Positions 42,888 to 52,417 of a DNA stretch of 64,000 nt are shown piece after piece. Within the stretch, counting starts at the first letter, position 1. Every line of letters begins with the position of its first letter. The stretch is from Brassica napus. Its lineage: Eukaryota; Streptophyta; Magnoliopsida; Brassicales; Brassicaceae. The DNA is taken from the NCBI RefSeq assembly GCF_020379485.1, contig NW_026014642.1, forward strand, positions 164,001 through 228,000. The letters run 5' to 3'. Both the position numbers and the translations under genes were made by a program. The notes beneath the pieces were generated by a model. It was given only the letters and a program-made list of their open reading frames with translations. It was not told the DNA's origin and did no database searches.

Positions 42888-44023
42888 GGGATGGATCAGT
42901 TATCCTTTTATCTGTGGCCCTTTGAATTTGGATTTTGTTTAGGCCTAGATGGCCGTATTTGTATTTACTGGGACTGGCCGTTGGTGGCTTTGAATCCCTT
43001 GCCGCTTTACGCGGTTTATTTATATGACGAATGTTTTGTTTCGAGTTTTCCTAAGTAGGGTTGAAGTAAATATGAGTTGTCGTCTCGTATTTAGTTCTGA
43101 TTAGACGTTCAATCTGTTGGTTCGTTCGTGATTTTCGTAAAAATTTACTTATCTTTACGATTTTCGAGAACATTGAGATACGAACGGAGAGACATGATTT
43201 AGGATCTCGTATCTTTTAGATATCATGCCTTGAGATGTTTGAGACCAGAGCGTTGGGTTTAGGGCAAGACCTAGGTTTACTTTCGATTAAGGTTTGTGCG
43301 GTGACTAGCCGGCTATCGTTTTTCCTGTTGCGATTTCTTCCTGATTCTCATCGATTTAAAGTCCGCGATATGTTCTCGGCTTATATGACTTGTATGGTAC
43401 GAATCGAGCATCTTCTCAGAATCAACTGGAAGTGCTAAACCAAAATTTTGGATTTTTGTTGTAGCGCGGTTTTGTCCTTGTGCTGGACATTTTTAAAGAT
43501 CAAAAGAGTGATCAAATTGCGTTTGTTTAAGACGGCTGGCGTGTTCGTCGGAGCCAATCGACGAACGGGGTGTAAGGTTTTTGGTGGTCGCGTTCGGACA
43601 ATTTGTTAGCATTGTTCTCGAATTTTAACTTTTGCGATGTTTCGCGGTTATTTCGAGGATTATACGTGTATTTTTGCGTGTTTGAAAGATGATAATCTAT
43701 ACGATTTTTGGGCCGGAAGGGGCCGCAGACAAGAGTCTTAACGTTTTCAGGCGTGTCCTGAAAGTTTCTTTTGTGTTTTACTGAAGCGTAAACGTTTTCG
43801 ATAAAAAGGACAACGTATATTGTAGTAAAAGTTTTTGAAGTTTCTAAAAACTCGATTACAATAATGAAGATTTTTCTAAGTGGGAGTATACGAGTATACG
43901 CACCCATTCCCCCCCCCCCCTTTTAGAGAGGGGGATAGCTGAACTCGTCTTTTGACTAGCTGCCTACGTACCCCTTTCGAGGATCAAGCCATCTCGTAGT
44001 TCTGTTTCATGCCGCGAGTGTTC
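42888..44023 (-). other. Non-coding interior of the Tat-type element, including a 12-C tract
   Basis: No RT or integrase remnant recognised. A run of 12 C at 43909-43920 would be a G tract flanked by A-rich and G-rich sequence on the element strand, like a second polypurine tract. The stretch from 43527 to 43907 contains a short minus-strand frame without recognisable motifs. Confidence 0.6.
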
Positions 44024-44653
44024 TTACTCGGCGGTAGATGTCGCGATGTCCGCCTTGACCGTGTCGATCGTGGCTGGGTCGACGCTATTTTCCGGATGTT
44101 CCGGTTGAGTTGTCGCGTGGGCTTTGGATTTATGTCGAGCTTCGACGTCCGATGTGTTTGCGTTGATAGACGATTTTACTTCGTCTTCTCCTGGGGCGCT
44201 TTTGGTTGAAGATCGATCTATCTTCGCGCGTTTGCCGTTTGCAGTTGCAGAAGCCGTGATTTGCCTTAACTTATACTCCGCGAGGAAGCATAGTCGCGAC
44301 TGTTTTTGGCATCCCCAGATGGCCGCGACTCCGCTCGGCGTTGGGAACTTGAGACCCAGGTGGTAGGTTGACGGAACTGCCTGCATGGCGTTGAGCCATG
44401 GGGTTCCCATGATCACGTTGTAGATAGCGGGATGATCGACTACCGCGAACTCGACGATTTTCGTGATCTCCTTGGCCATGACTGGCAGTTGGATTGATCC
44501 GAGAGTCATTGACACTTCGCCTGAAAAACCCGTGAGCGGTTTTGGCGTCAGAATTACTTCTCCGAGTTTGATACTCATCCGCTTGAGAGTGTCGCGGAAG
44601 ATTACGTTGACCGTGCTTCCCGTGTCGACGAGTACCCTTCCGACTTCTAAATC
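44024..44653 (-). pseudogene. Tat-type aspartic protease region
   Basis: After a TGA at 44654-44656 the frame reads [20 protein letters not shown], with the catalytic DTGS of retroviral-type proteases, then KPLTGFSGE and [19 protein letters not shown] as in the Tat lineage. It ends at 44024. Downstream RT is missing. Protease would process Gag. The stop separating it from gag fits a CGA to TGA change. Confidence 0.85.
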
Positions 44654-46638
44654 TCATATGACGAGATCTATGACGAGCGGGTCGCAGTGAGGTTGGTCGA
44701 TACCGCCGGCTTCTTCCTCTGTGAAGGTGATCGAGCAACTTTGGCCGTCTCGAGGAGGAGACCATGTAGGCCAATTTGCACTTGACTCTGCCTTCCATTG
44801 GTAAGCCTTGATGGCCGACACGGTATCGCCGCAGTATTGTGATCCTCTGATGATCATATTGACTCTGCGACGATTGTTATCGTTCCCTTTGTCATCCGGC
44901 CTCCTACCGCGTTTATCCCCAGGTTGGTTTCGTTGAGGGGATTTTTCAGCGGGCGGATTTCTATCCGTCTTTGGAGGCCGATCAGAATCGAGGATGAGAT
45001 CCCTGACGCTAGTTACTTCCGAAAGCTCTCCAGCGAGTAGCTTCGCGGCCAGTCTTGCTCCCAAGACTTTGCAGTTGGTCGTGGAGTGTCCTCGGGATTG
45101 GTGGAACTCGCAGAAGGTGTTTTTGTCATACCCTTGATTGCGAGTCCATGTGTTGCCCGTGGTCCGGCCTTGATCCGAATTGATCGCATAGTTATGCGCC
45201 CCTTGGAGATCTTCCCCCTCGTGATGGACGTACTTGTCGTTACGAGAGTTCTTCTTTTTCCCCTTCGGATCTGCGTCTTTCGAGGATGGTCTTGCCGGCT
45301 TATGTTTTTGCGATAAGACTTTAGTTTCTTCCTCGACTATGATGTAGTCCGTTGCTTTGTGGAGGGCGTCCTGGATCGTTCGCGGTTTATCGAGAGTTAT
45401 CCATTTTCTGAATTTCGACTTGTACCAGAGCGTCTTTCTTAGCGCGTTGATGGCCACTTTGTCGCTTATCCCGCTGACCCTGGATATTATCAGCTTGAAC
45501 CGACTGATAAACTCGCGGAGGGGTTCGTCTTCCCTCTGGGAGAGACTCCAGAGGTCAACATCGGAGGTTTCTCTGTCTATGAATACAGAGTACTGTTTGA
45601 GAAATTCCGATGCGAGCTGTCGAAAACTCCCGATGGTGTTGCGACGAAGGCGTGCGAACCATTCGAGCGCTGCTCCTTCAAGATTTTCGACGAACAGGCG
45701 GCAATAGCCGGCATCTTTTTCGCCGTCCTTCAGTCTTGCTCTTCCCATCGCGATGTGGAAAGCCTGAAGGTGCGCTTTTGGATCGGCCGTACCATCGTAC
45801 TTCGGTACTTTGATCTTTCCCGGATCGGACACCCTCATGTCCGAAATATGACTGGTAAAGGGGGTCTTTCGAGCTCCTTCTAGCAGTCGATCGATCTCGG
45901 GGGCAGCACTAGTAGAATGATGGATTTGAGACTTTACGGCTCTCACTTCTGCCGCAGTCTTGGTGATGTAGTCGCGAAGATCGCGGATGACCGATGTCTC
46001 GTCAGTAGATTTCCGAGCCTGTCGGTGTTTACTGCGGGTAAGCTCGGTTTGCCTTTCAGCCAGCTCCTCCTGTTCGTTCCAATAGGCGATCTCTTCTTCT
46101 TCCGTCATTGGTTTTTCGAACGGGGAACCTTCCCGAGCAGATCGGCTCCTGGTCCTTCTTGGATGTCTGTCGACATCCTCGTCGGTGTCGTTGGAGACAT
46201 CGCTAGGATCCAGGTCAATGTGTTCGGCTTCGTTATCCTCCGAGTCCTTTGCAGGGGGCGGAAGACTTTCAGAGTTCCCCTTTTCGATGGGAGATTTCTC
46301 GCTAGGGTTTTGACCGGAAGGTCGTTCCCGCGCGACTCCTGTTCTATCGAGTGGGGTGGCAAAGTCGAGCCTCTTCCCGCGGATTTTGGTGGTTCCGCGG
46401 GGATGGATTGCTTGGGTCCTTGCCGTTAAGGTTTCAACCTGTTTGGTCAAGGTATTCACGAGCTTATCCTGTTCTTCCGACCTTTTCTAATAGGTGGCGA
46501 ACATTTTTTGAACTCCTCGAGCGTCGCGGCGTTGGCTTGCGCGTTGGCCGCGGATACGTCCGCTACTGGAGTGTGGAGATCGGTGCCGCTGCCTCCGTTA
46601 AGAGGAATTTGCACGTTATCCGCGTCGCTGGTTGACAT
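44654..46638 (-). pseudogene. Tat-type gag, two lesions near the N-terminus
   Basis: The likely start is the ATG at 46636-46638 ([10 protein letters not shown]). A one-base loss in an A-run and a TAG at 46487-46489 break the N-terminus. From 46459 the frame is open for 601 codons, with an acidic linker ([20 protein letters not shown]), then the Retrotrans_gag domain ([40 protein letters not shown]) and a C-terminal zinc-finger-like [17 protein letters not shown]. Its content fits Tat-lineage Gag. It would need a helper for reverse transcription. Confidence 0.88.
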
Positions 46639-46703
46639 GTCTGACTGTGTGTGGCTTTTGCGGGTTAGATTGATCCGTACCCCCCCTCCTTCTAGCGCCA
46701 AAC
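46639..46703 (-). promoter_or_regulatory. Leader and primer-binding region of the Tat-type element
   Basis: The minus strand after the LTR end CCCACA reads GTTTGGCGCTAGAAGGAGG. A TTTGGCGC-type start is typical of Tat-lineage primer sites. The exact tRNA cannot be fixed from the sequence alone. Confidence 0.7.
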
Positions 46704-48035
46704 TGTGGGAACCGAAATTCACACTGTCGATTTTCGTTTAAATAAGGAAACTAGGAAAACCCTAATTTCCCAGAGGACCCGGATATCTGTTAATTACCAC
46801 ACGTCAAGCAATCACACGAGAATAACAACGACAAAGTATAATAAATCGAGAAAGAGAGCAAAGAAGATCTTATTCCGAATTTGCGTATGAGCGTTTACAA
46901 CAAGGTATAAGCCTGGGCTCGAGAGCTGTCGGCGAGATTCCTAGTTTTAGTAACCCTAAGACGGCTAAACCTAATTGAGTCGCAGCTCGAAATAACAAAA
47001 ACGGAAAATTGCCTAAATTGCTCTAAGTGCTAAGTTTGCTCTGAAAAAAGTTCCCTTCTCTGCTCCTCGCCTAGGACTCCTTATATACTAGCTCCAAGGT
47101 CGGTTTACGCTTTTACTCTTCTGCCCTTAAGCCGTCATAGCATAAAAATGGAGATATTCCATTTTTCCCGATCTTCACAATTATCTTCAAAACTTCCGTA
47201 TTTATCCGCGGAAACTTGACATTTATCCTTCCTCGTGGGCCAAGCGTGAACCATGCTGTGGTTCATGGGCTTTTGGTTAGGAAAAATCGTAGGATGGGCC
47301 TCGAGTCGTGTTTTAGGTCCCTTTGGGCCGTCTTCCGACTCGACACATTTACTACGAGTTTTCCGCGGTTTCTAATCCGCAAAGTTTGATCGATGAATTA
47401 GAATAGCGGGAAACATGGACTGAGCTTGCTATGGTCTTCGGGAGATAGCATTCGAAGGTTTGACGAGAATGCAAGGACTGGTGTCGTATCGATGTTCGGA
47501 AAGGTTCAATCGCTACACAGCGACCGAACTTTGGCTCGACCCCGGTCGCTATGTAGTGACCAAGCGAGACGAGTGCTCGGTCGCTACGTAGCGACCGAGC
47601 TTTGGCTCGAGCTCGGTCGCTACGTAGCGACCGAGTTTTGGCTCGAGCTTGGTCGCTACGTAGCGACCGAGCAGGACGATCGCTCGGTCGCTACGTAGCG
47701 ACCGAGCTTTGGCTCGAGCTCGGTCGCTACATAGCGACCGAGCTTCGGCTCGAGCTTGGTCGTTACGTAGCGACCGAGCGGGACGAGCGCTCGGTCGCTA
47801 CGTAGCGACCGAGCTTGGCTCAGGTTTGGTTGCTGCATAGCGATCGGACGGCGTGTATGCGCGGTGACCGAGCTTGGTTTGTTTGGTTTGAATCCCAAAG
47901 GATACTTCTTCGTAAAAACTTCGATTTGGTTATTTTTACGAAAATTACATCTCTCCTTTTACTATCTCTTTCGGAAATACGATCTCCGAAGATTTTCGGG
48001 TGGTAATTCCGTCGTAACCGTTTTTGACCCCAACA
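46704..48035 (-). repeat. 5' LTR of the Tat-type element
   Basis: 1,332 bp, from TGTTGGGGTC (at 48035) to GGTTCCCACA (at 46704). The TATA box (TATATAAGG, minus) is at about 47079-47091. It carries the palindromic minisatellite at 47512-47820. Confidence 0.9.
47512..47820. repeat. Palindromic minisatellite in the Tat-type 5' LTR
   Basis: About eight units of the TACGTA-centred palindrome, against about eleven in the other LTR. Copy number has therefore changed since insertion. Confidence 0.92.
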
Positions 48036-50154
48036 GTTCTTGAAGTTCTTAGGAAAGAAAAACTCTTTGCAAATCTTGGTAAATGCTCTTTTGTAACAGA
48101 TCACGTGGTGTTCTTAGGTTTTGTTGTAGGTTCTGATGGACTTAGAGTGGACGAGGAGAAAATCAAAGCCATCCGAGACTGGCCAAGTCCTTCGACCATG
48201 GGCGAGGTAAGAAGCTTTCATGGTCTGGCCGGTTTCTGTAGACGGTTTGTTCCGGACTTCAGTTCCATTGCTGCTCCTCTGACTGAAGTGATCAACAAGA
48301 ACGTCGGTTTCAAATGGGAACAAGCCCAAGAAAAAGCTTTTCAGATGTTAAAAGTGAAGTTGACTCATGCTCCTTTACTTGTACTTCCTGATTTTTCTAA
48401 AACTTTTTGAGATTGAATGTGATGCTTCCGGAGTTGGGATTGGTGCTGTCTTGATGCAGGATAGGAAACCCATTGCATACTTCAGTGAGAAGCTTGGAGG
48501 CGCCACACTCAACTACCCCACATATGACCAGGAGCTATATGCTTTGGTGAGACCTCGCCAAACGTGGCAACACTATCTTTGGCCTAATGAGTTTGTTATC
48601 CACACGGACCACCAGTCCTTGAGACATCTTAAGGGTCAACATAAGCTGAACAAGAGACACGCACGTTGGGTTGAGTTCATTGAGACATTTCCTTATGTTA
48701 TCAAGTACAAGCAAGGTAAGGAAAATGTTGTGGCTGATGCTTTGTCTCGAAGGTATACTCTTCTTTCAGCCCTTGAAACTAAACTACTTGGTTTTGAATT
48801 TATCAAAGACTTGTATGTGACTGATCCGGATTTCAAAGAAATATTTCAGAAATGTTCCAAAGTGCCTTATGGAAAATACTATCAAAATTCTGGATTTTTG
48901 TTCTTTGATAACCGCTTGTGTGTGCCCCAATGTTCTTTGAGGGAGTTGTTTCTCAGGGAATCTCATGGAGGAGGTCTTATGGGACAGTTTGGAGTCAAGA
49001 AGACATACAAGACGGTTTATGATCACTTCTACTGGCCAAGCTTGATGAAGGACGTTGAGAGGATTTGTGGCCGATTTGTGATCTGCAAGAAATCCAAAAC
49101 CAAGACATCTAATCACGGTTTGTATTCGGCTCTACCCATTCCTTCTCATCCTTGGGTAGATATTTCTATGGATTTTTTTCTTGGTTTGCCTAGGACTAAA
49201 ACTGGCCGAGACTCTATCTTTGTGGTTGTTGATAGGTTTTCAAAAATGGCTCATTTCATTCCATGTCATAAAACTAATGATGATGTGCAAGTTGCTGAAT
49301 TGTTCTTTAGGGAAATTGTTACATTGCATGGTATGCCTAAGACCATTGTCTCTGATCGTGATGCTAAGTTCCTTAGCTATTTTTGGAAAACTTTGTGGTC
49401 TAAATTAGGAACCAGATTGATGTTCTCTACGATTTGTCACCCATAAACTGATGGCCAAACTGAAGTAGTGAATAGAACTTTGTCTGCATTGCTTAGATCA
49501 TTGGTTAAGAAAAACCTTAAGCATTGGGAAGAATGTTTGCCTCATGTTGAGTTTGCTTATAACAATGCTATGCATTCTGCTACTAAGTTCTCTCCTTTTA
49601 AAGTCGTTTATGGCTTTAATCCCTTATCTCCACTTGATCTTTTGCCTTTGCCTTTGAGTGAAAGAGTTAGAAAAGATGGCAAAAGGAAAGCAGACACTAT
49701 CAAGAAGTTACATGAGCAGGTTCATGCAAACATTGCAGCCAAAACCGAAGGGTACAAAAGATATGCCAACAGGAAGAGAAAGGAGGTCATCTTTGAGGAG
49801 GGTGATTTTGTTTGGGTTCATTTGAGGAAGGAACGGTTTCCAGAAGAAAGAAAGTCTAAACTTATGCCTCGGGTCGATGGTCCATTTCAGATCCTTAGAA
49901 AGATCAATGACAATGCCTATCAACTTGATTTGCAAGGTAAGTATGATATTTCTTCAAGCTTTAATGTGTCTGATCTTTCTCCTTTTCTTGTAGATGATCC
50001 AGATTTGTGGACAAATGCTTTTGAAGAAGGAGGGAATGATGTGCCCCAGTCTATGGGCCAGACCAATCAGAACGTTCCAGACGTCCCAGCTGAGGTTCAT
50101 CCTACCAATCAGATCAGACAGATCCAAAGGGCCGTCTATCGGCTCGACCCGTGA
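48036..50154 (+). pseudogene. CRM-like pol fragment: RT end, RNase H, integrase
   Basis: Begins inside RT, after the catalytic YxDD (VLEVLRKEKLFANLGKCSF). A shift near 48405 leads into RNase H ([25 protein letters not shown]) and integrase ([19 protein letters not shown]). A TAA at 49444-49446 replaces the Gln of [10 protein letters not shown]. The C-terminal part ([14 protein letters not shown]) crosses the polypurine tract, which codes for EEGGND, and ends in the LTR at 50152-50154. The 5' two-thirds of the element is lost at the Tat-type insertion. Confidence 0.9.
50022..50036 (+). promoter_or_regulatory. Polypurine tract of the truncated CRM-like element
   Basis: Reads TGAAGAAGGAGGGAA before the LTR start TGATGTGCCCC. 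It is almost the same as the tract of the non-autonomous element at 8871-8884. Confidence 0.85.
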
Positions 50155-51109
50155 ACGTCCGGATTGGAGCTTCGTCCAGATCCTCGACCAGATGCTCAAA
50201 CTGACCGAACTGATGCCCGTCCCTCCCGGCCAACTCGACAAGCCAAGACTGATGGCCAAGCCAGACTTGACTTGGATCATGCCAGACTTGAGAAGGATCA
50301 TGCCAGACTTGAGAATGATCATGCCAGACTTGAGAAAGATCATGCCAGACTTGACTTGGATCATGAGGTTTGACACAATGATCGAGACTTCTCTCTTTTA
50401 GCTCGATTGGCTCGTACCGCATGTACCGACGACCGTGCTGATGATCTCTCTACCCTGTTTGATCCGATCATGGACTTTTCCTTTGGAAATTTCTCTAAGG
50501 CAAGGATCCTTAAGCTATCAGAAGACTTGGGTTTTGTTGGAACGCAACTTGTCCGATCAGAACGCCCCGCAGCCTTAGCAGAACATCCCGCGGCCCTTGC
50601 TGAACGTCCCGCCAATGTGATTGTCCTTACCGCCTTGGACTTAGCCGGTTCAGATGCATCTTGATGGAAGCTGATCAGTCACATTAATTAAGTCTTCTCT
50701 TTATTTTCGTGTAAAGACTTGATCAAGTTCTAGATCTACATTTCATTTAATTCCTAGATCTACAAAACACTATAAGTATGAAACTCTTTCATTTTAATAA
50801 ATCAGAAATCGTTTTTGTCTAAAGTTTGAGTTAAACTCTTTGTTCTTTGTTTAAGAACTTGTCTTGTTTCTTGGTGAGCCATATCCAAGTAAACACTTCC
50901 TCAAATCGTTGGTCTTGTGAGTCATATCAAGCAACGACGAGAGATCCTTCACGTGGTGGTCTTGTGGGTCATATCAAGCACCATTTGGAGTCGGGAATAT
51001 CGAAGGCCTTTCCGCAACCTTCGTGCGACCCTTCAATCCATCCAGTTCTCCATCCGGAGTTCATATCCAAATCTGATCCATTCGAGTGAGCCGATCTTAG
51101 GGTCCTTCA
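50037..51109 (+). repeat. CRM-like LTR
   Basis: 1,073 bp from TGATGTGCCCC to GGGTCCTTCA, with a polypurine tract on its left and a primer-binding site on its right. It therefore has internal sequence on both sides, an LTR-shared arrangement. It contains the 21-bp minisatellite and a short frame (50407-50664, with STLFDPIMDFSFGNFSKAR) of unknown meaning. Confidence 0.85.
50260..50364 (+). repeat. 21-bp minisatellite, five units
   Basis: Units read GCCAGACTTGAGAAAGATCA plus T, with end variants carrying CTTGG. Since 21 is a multiple of 3, a frame through them gives a 7-residue repeat (RLEKDHA). Confidence 0.95.
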
Positions 51110-51111
51110 AG

Positions 51112-51124
51112 TGGTATCAGAGCC
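51112..51124 (+). promoter_or_regulatory. tRNA-iMet primer-binding site beside captured rDNA
   Basis: TGGTATCAGAGCC, two bases after the LTR end. The 3' neighbour (about 40 bp later) is 25S rRNA sequence, not a normal gag leader. Confidence 0.9.
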
Positions 51125-51161
51125 GCTCGTTATAAAATAACGCAGGTGTCCTAATATGAGC

Positions 51162-51316
51162 TCAACGAGAACAGAAATCTCGTGTGGAACAAAAGGGTAA
51201 AAGCTCGTTTGATTCTGATTTTCAGTACGAATACGAACCATGAAAGAGTGGCCTATCGATCCTTTAGACCTTCGGAATTTGTGGCAGCCAAGCATTCATA
51301 GCGACGTTGCTTTTTA

Positions 51317-51353
<37 letters not shown>

Positions 51354-51388
51354 GAATTCACCAAGTGTTGGATTGTTCACCCACCAAT

Positions 51389-51442
<54 letters not shown>

Positions 51443-51705
51443 TATGCCCGCGTCGCAATACTAATTCAACCTAGAACGAGAGGAACTGTTGATTCGCACA
51501 ATTGGTCATCGCACTTGGTTGAAAAGCCAGTGGCGCGAAGCTACCGTGCGCTGGATTATGACTGAACGCCTCTAAGTTAGAATCTGGGCTAGAAGCGACG
51601 CATGCGCCCGCCGCCCGATTGCCGACCCTTAGTAGGAGCTTCGGCTCCCAAAGGCACCTGTCGTTGGCTAAGTCCGTTCGGCAGAAGCGCCATTCAGACC
51701 GCCTT
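51162..51705 (+). rRNA. 25S rRNA fragment (3' part of the large subunit), pseudogene
   Basis: Clear plant 25S sequence: GAACAGAAATCTCGTGTGG, CCTATCGATCCTTTAGACC, TTCACCAAGTGTTGGATTGT, GGGAACGTGAGCTGGGTTTA, TAGAAGCGACGCATGCGCCC, ending AGACCGCCTT at 51705. Compared with recalled plant 25S it lacks about 44 nt after GGAATTTG (near 51275) and carries scattered substitutions (for example TTACCCTACTTATGCCCG). It is about 545 bp, well short of the end of 25S, and not flanked by ITS or IGS. It cannot yield a functional rRNA. It is bounded by an LTR primer site on the left and an LTR start on the right. Confidence 0.92.
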
Positions 51706-51956
51706 TGATGTGCTGCAGTCCATGGATCATTACATGGAACCAGCTCAGCATGGAGTTCACGACGTTCTGAACATTTCAACCGAGGTTCATGTTTTTCACC
51801 GTGCCAGACTTGACTTGGATCATGCTAGACTTGAGAAAGATCATGCCAGACTTGAGAAAGATCATGCCAGACTTGAGAAAGATCATCCCAGACTTGAGAA
51901 AGATCATGCCAGACTTGACTTGGATCATGAGGTTTCAAAAAATGATCAAGACTTCT
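51706..51956 (+). repeat. LTR start of the CRM-like/non-autonomous family
   Basis: TGATGTGCTGCAG through TTCAACCGAGGTTCATGTTT matches the starts of the LTRs at 8870 and 13070 (minus). It then has six 21-bp minisatellite units (51803-51928). After about 51956 it switches to the internal leader of the non-autonomous element, so most of the LTR is absent. Confidence 0.85.
51803..51928 (+). repeat. 21-bp minisatellite, six units
   Basis: Same unit as 50260-50364, with the CTTGG-type variant at both ends of the array in both places. Confidence 0.95.
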
Positions 51957-52411
51957 CTGAGAGAAACACTTGAGTGGGTGAGATAAAACACTTGAGAGTG
52001 TGAGGTTTTATTTTCTAACTTTTTTGTTGGGATTTTCAGGTTATGATGTTTGGTCTCCAAAGGAAAAGTAGCAAGGAGAAATCCCCACAACAAACTATCT
52101 TTGAATAATTTTGATGAGTTTGTTAGTGTGCAAGATAGGCCAAACAGGAGGTGCAATGAACCTTTCAAGTCGTCCCAAGGTGAAGCTGATCCAAAGAGGC
52201 GTTTGCTTCAGTTTGATGTCCAAGAGTTTTGTGATAACTTTGTGGAGGAAGTGGTGAAAACCCTCAAGGATGTCAACCAGACCCATAAGAAGAGCACATC
52301 CACACGTGCACCTGTAGCTGAGCCATCCTTATTCATCAGCAAGAAATCCAAAGGTAAATCTGAAACCCATGTTGAGGAGTTGAAAGATATTTCAGATTCT
52401 TTACCCATCTA
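51957..52411 (+). pseudogene. Leader and first about 120 codons of the unknown large ORF
   Basis: The leader keeps AGAAACACTTGAGTG and a TTTTCAG just before the ATG-ATG start near 52041. The protein matches the start of the ORF at 11623: FDEFVSVQ, CDNFVEEVVKTLKD, KKSTSTRAPVAEPSLFISKK, ELKDISDSLPI. There is a frameshift near 52080. At 52411 it is replaced by satellite, so about 90 percent of the ORF is missing. It shows that the unknown ORF belongs to a multi-copy family. Confidence 0.85.
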
Positions 52412-52417
52412 TTGACT

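Larger units (their letters stand above)
39649..48035 (-). mobile_element. Tat-lineage Ty3/gypsy element with gag and protease only, plus an antisense ORF
   Basis: LTRs lie at 39649-40834 (truncated at the left) and 46704-48035. On the minus strand the 5' LTR is at the right, followed by the primer-site motif TTTGGCGCTAGAAGG, gag, protease, about 1.1 kb of non-coding DNA, an antisense gene, a polypurine tract and the 3' LTR. No RT, RNase H or integrase is present, so it is non-autonomous. Tat-lineage elements with additional antisense ORFs between pol and the 3' LTR are known (for example Grande), and this fits that plan. Confidence 0.88.

Noticed and set aside
50407..50664. Host gene candidate (frame with STLFDPIMDFSFGNFSKAR)
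   Set aside because: It lies wholly inside an LTR bounded by a polypurine tract and a primer site. It is more likely LTR-borne sequence than a gene.
51471..51779. Minus-strand frame of 102 codons over 51471-51779
   Set aside because: It lies antisense on the 25S rRNA fragment and LTR start. It is explained by rRNA sequence.
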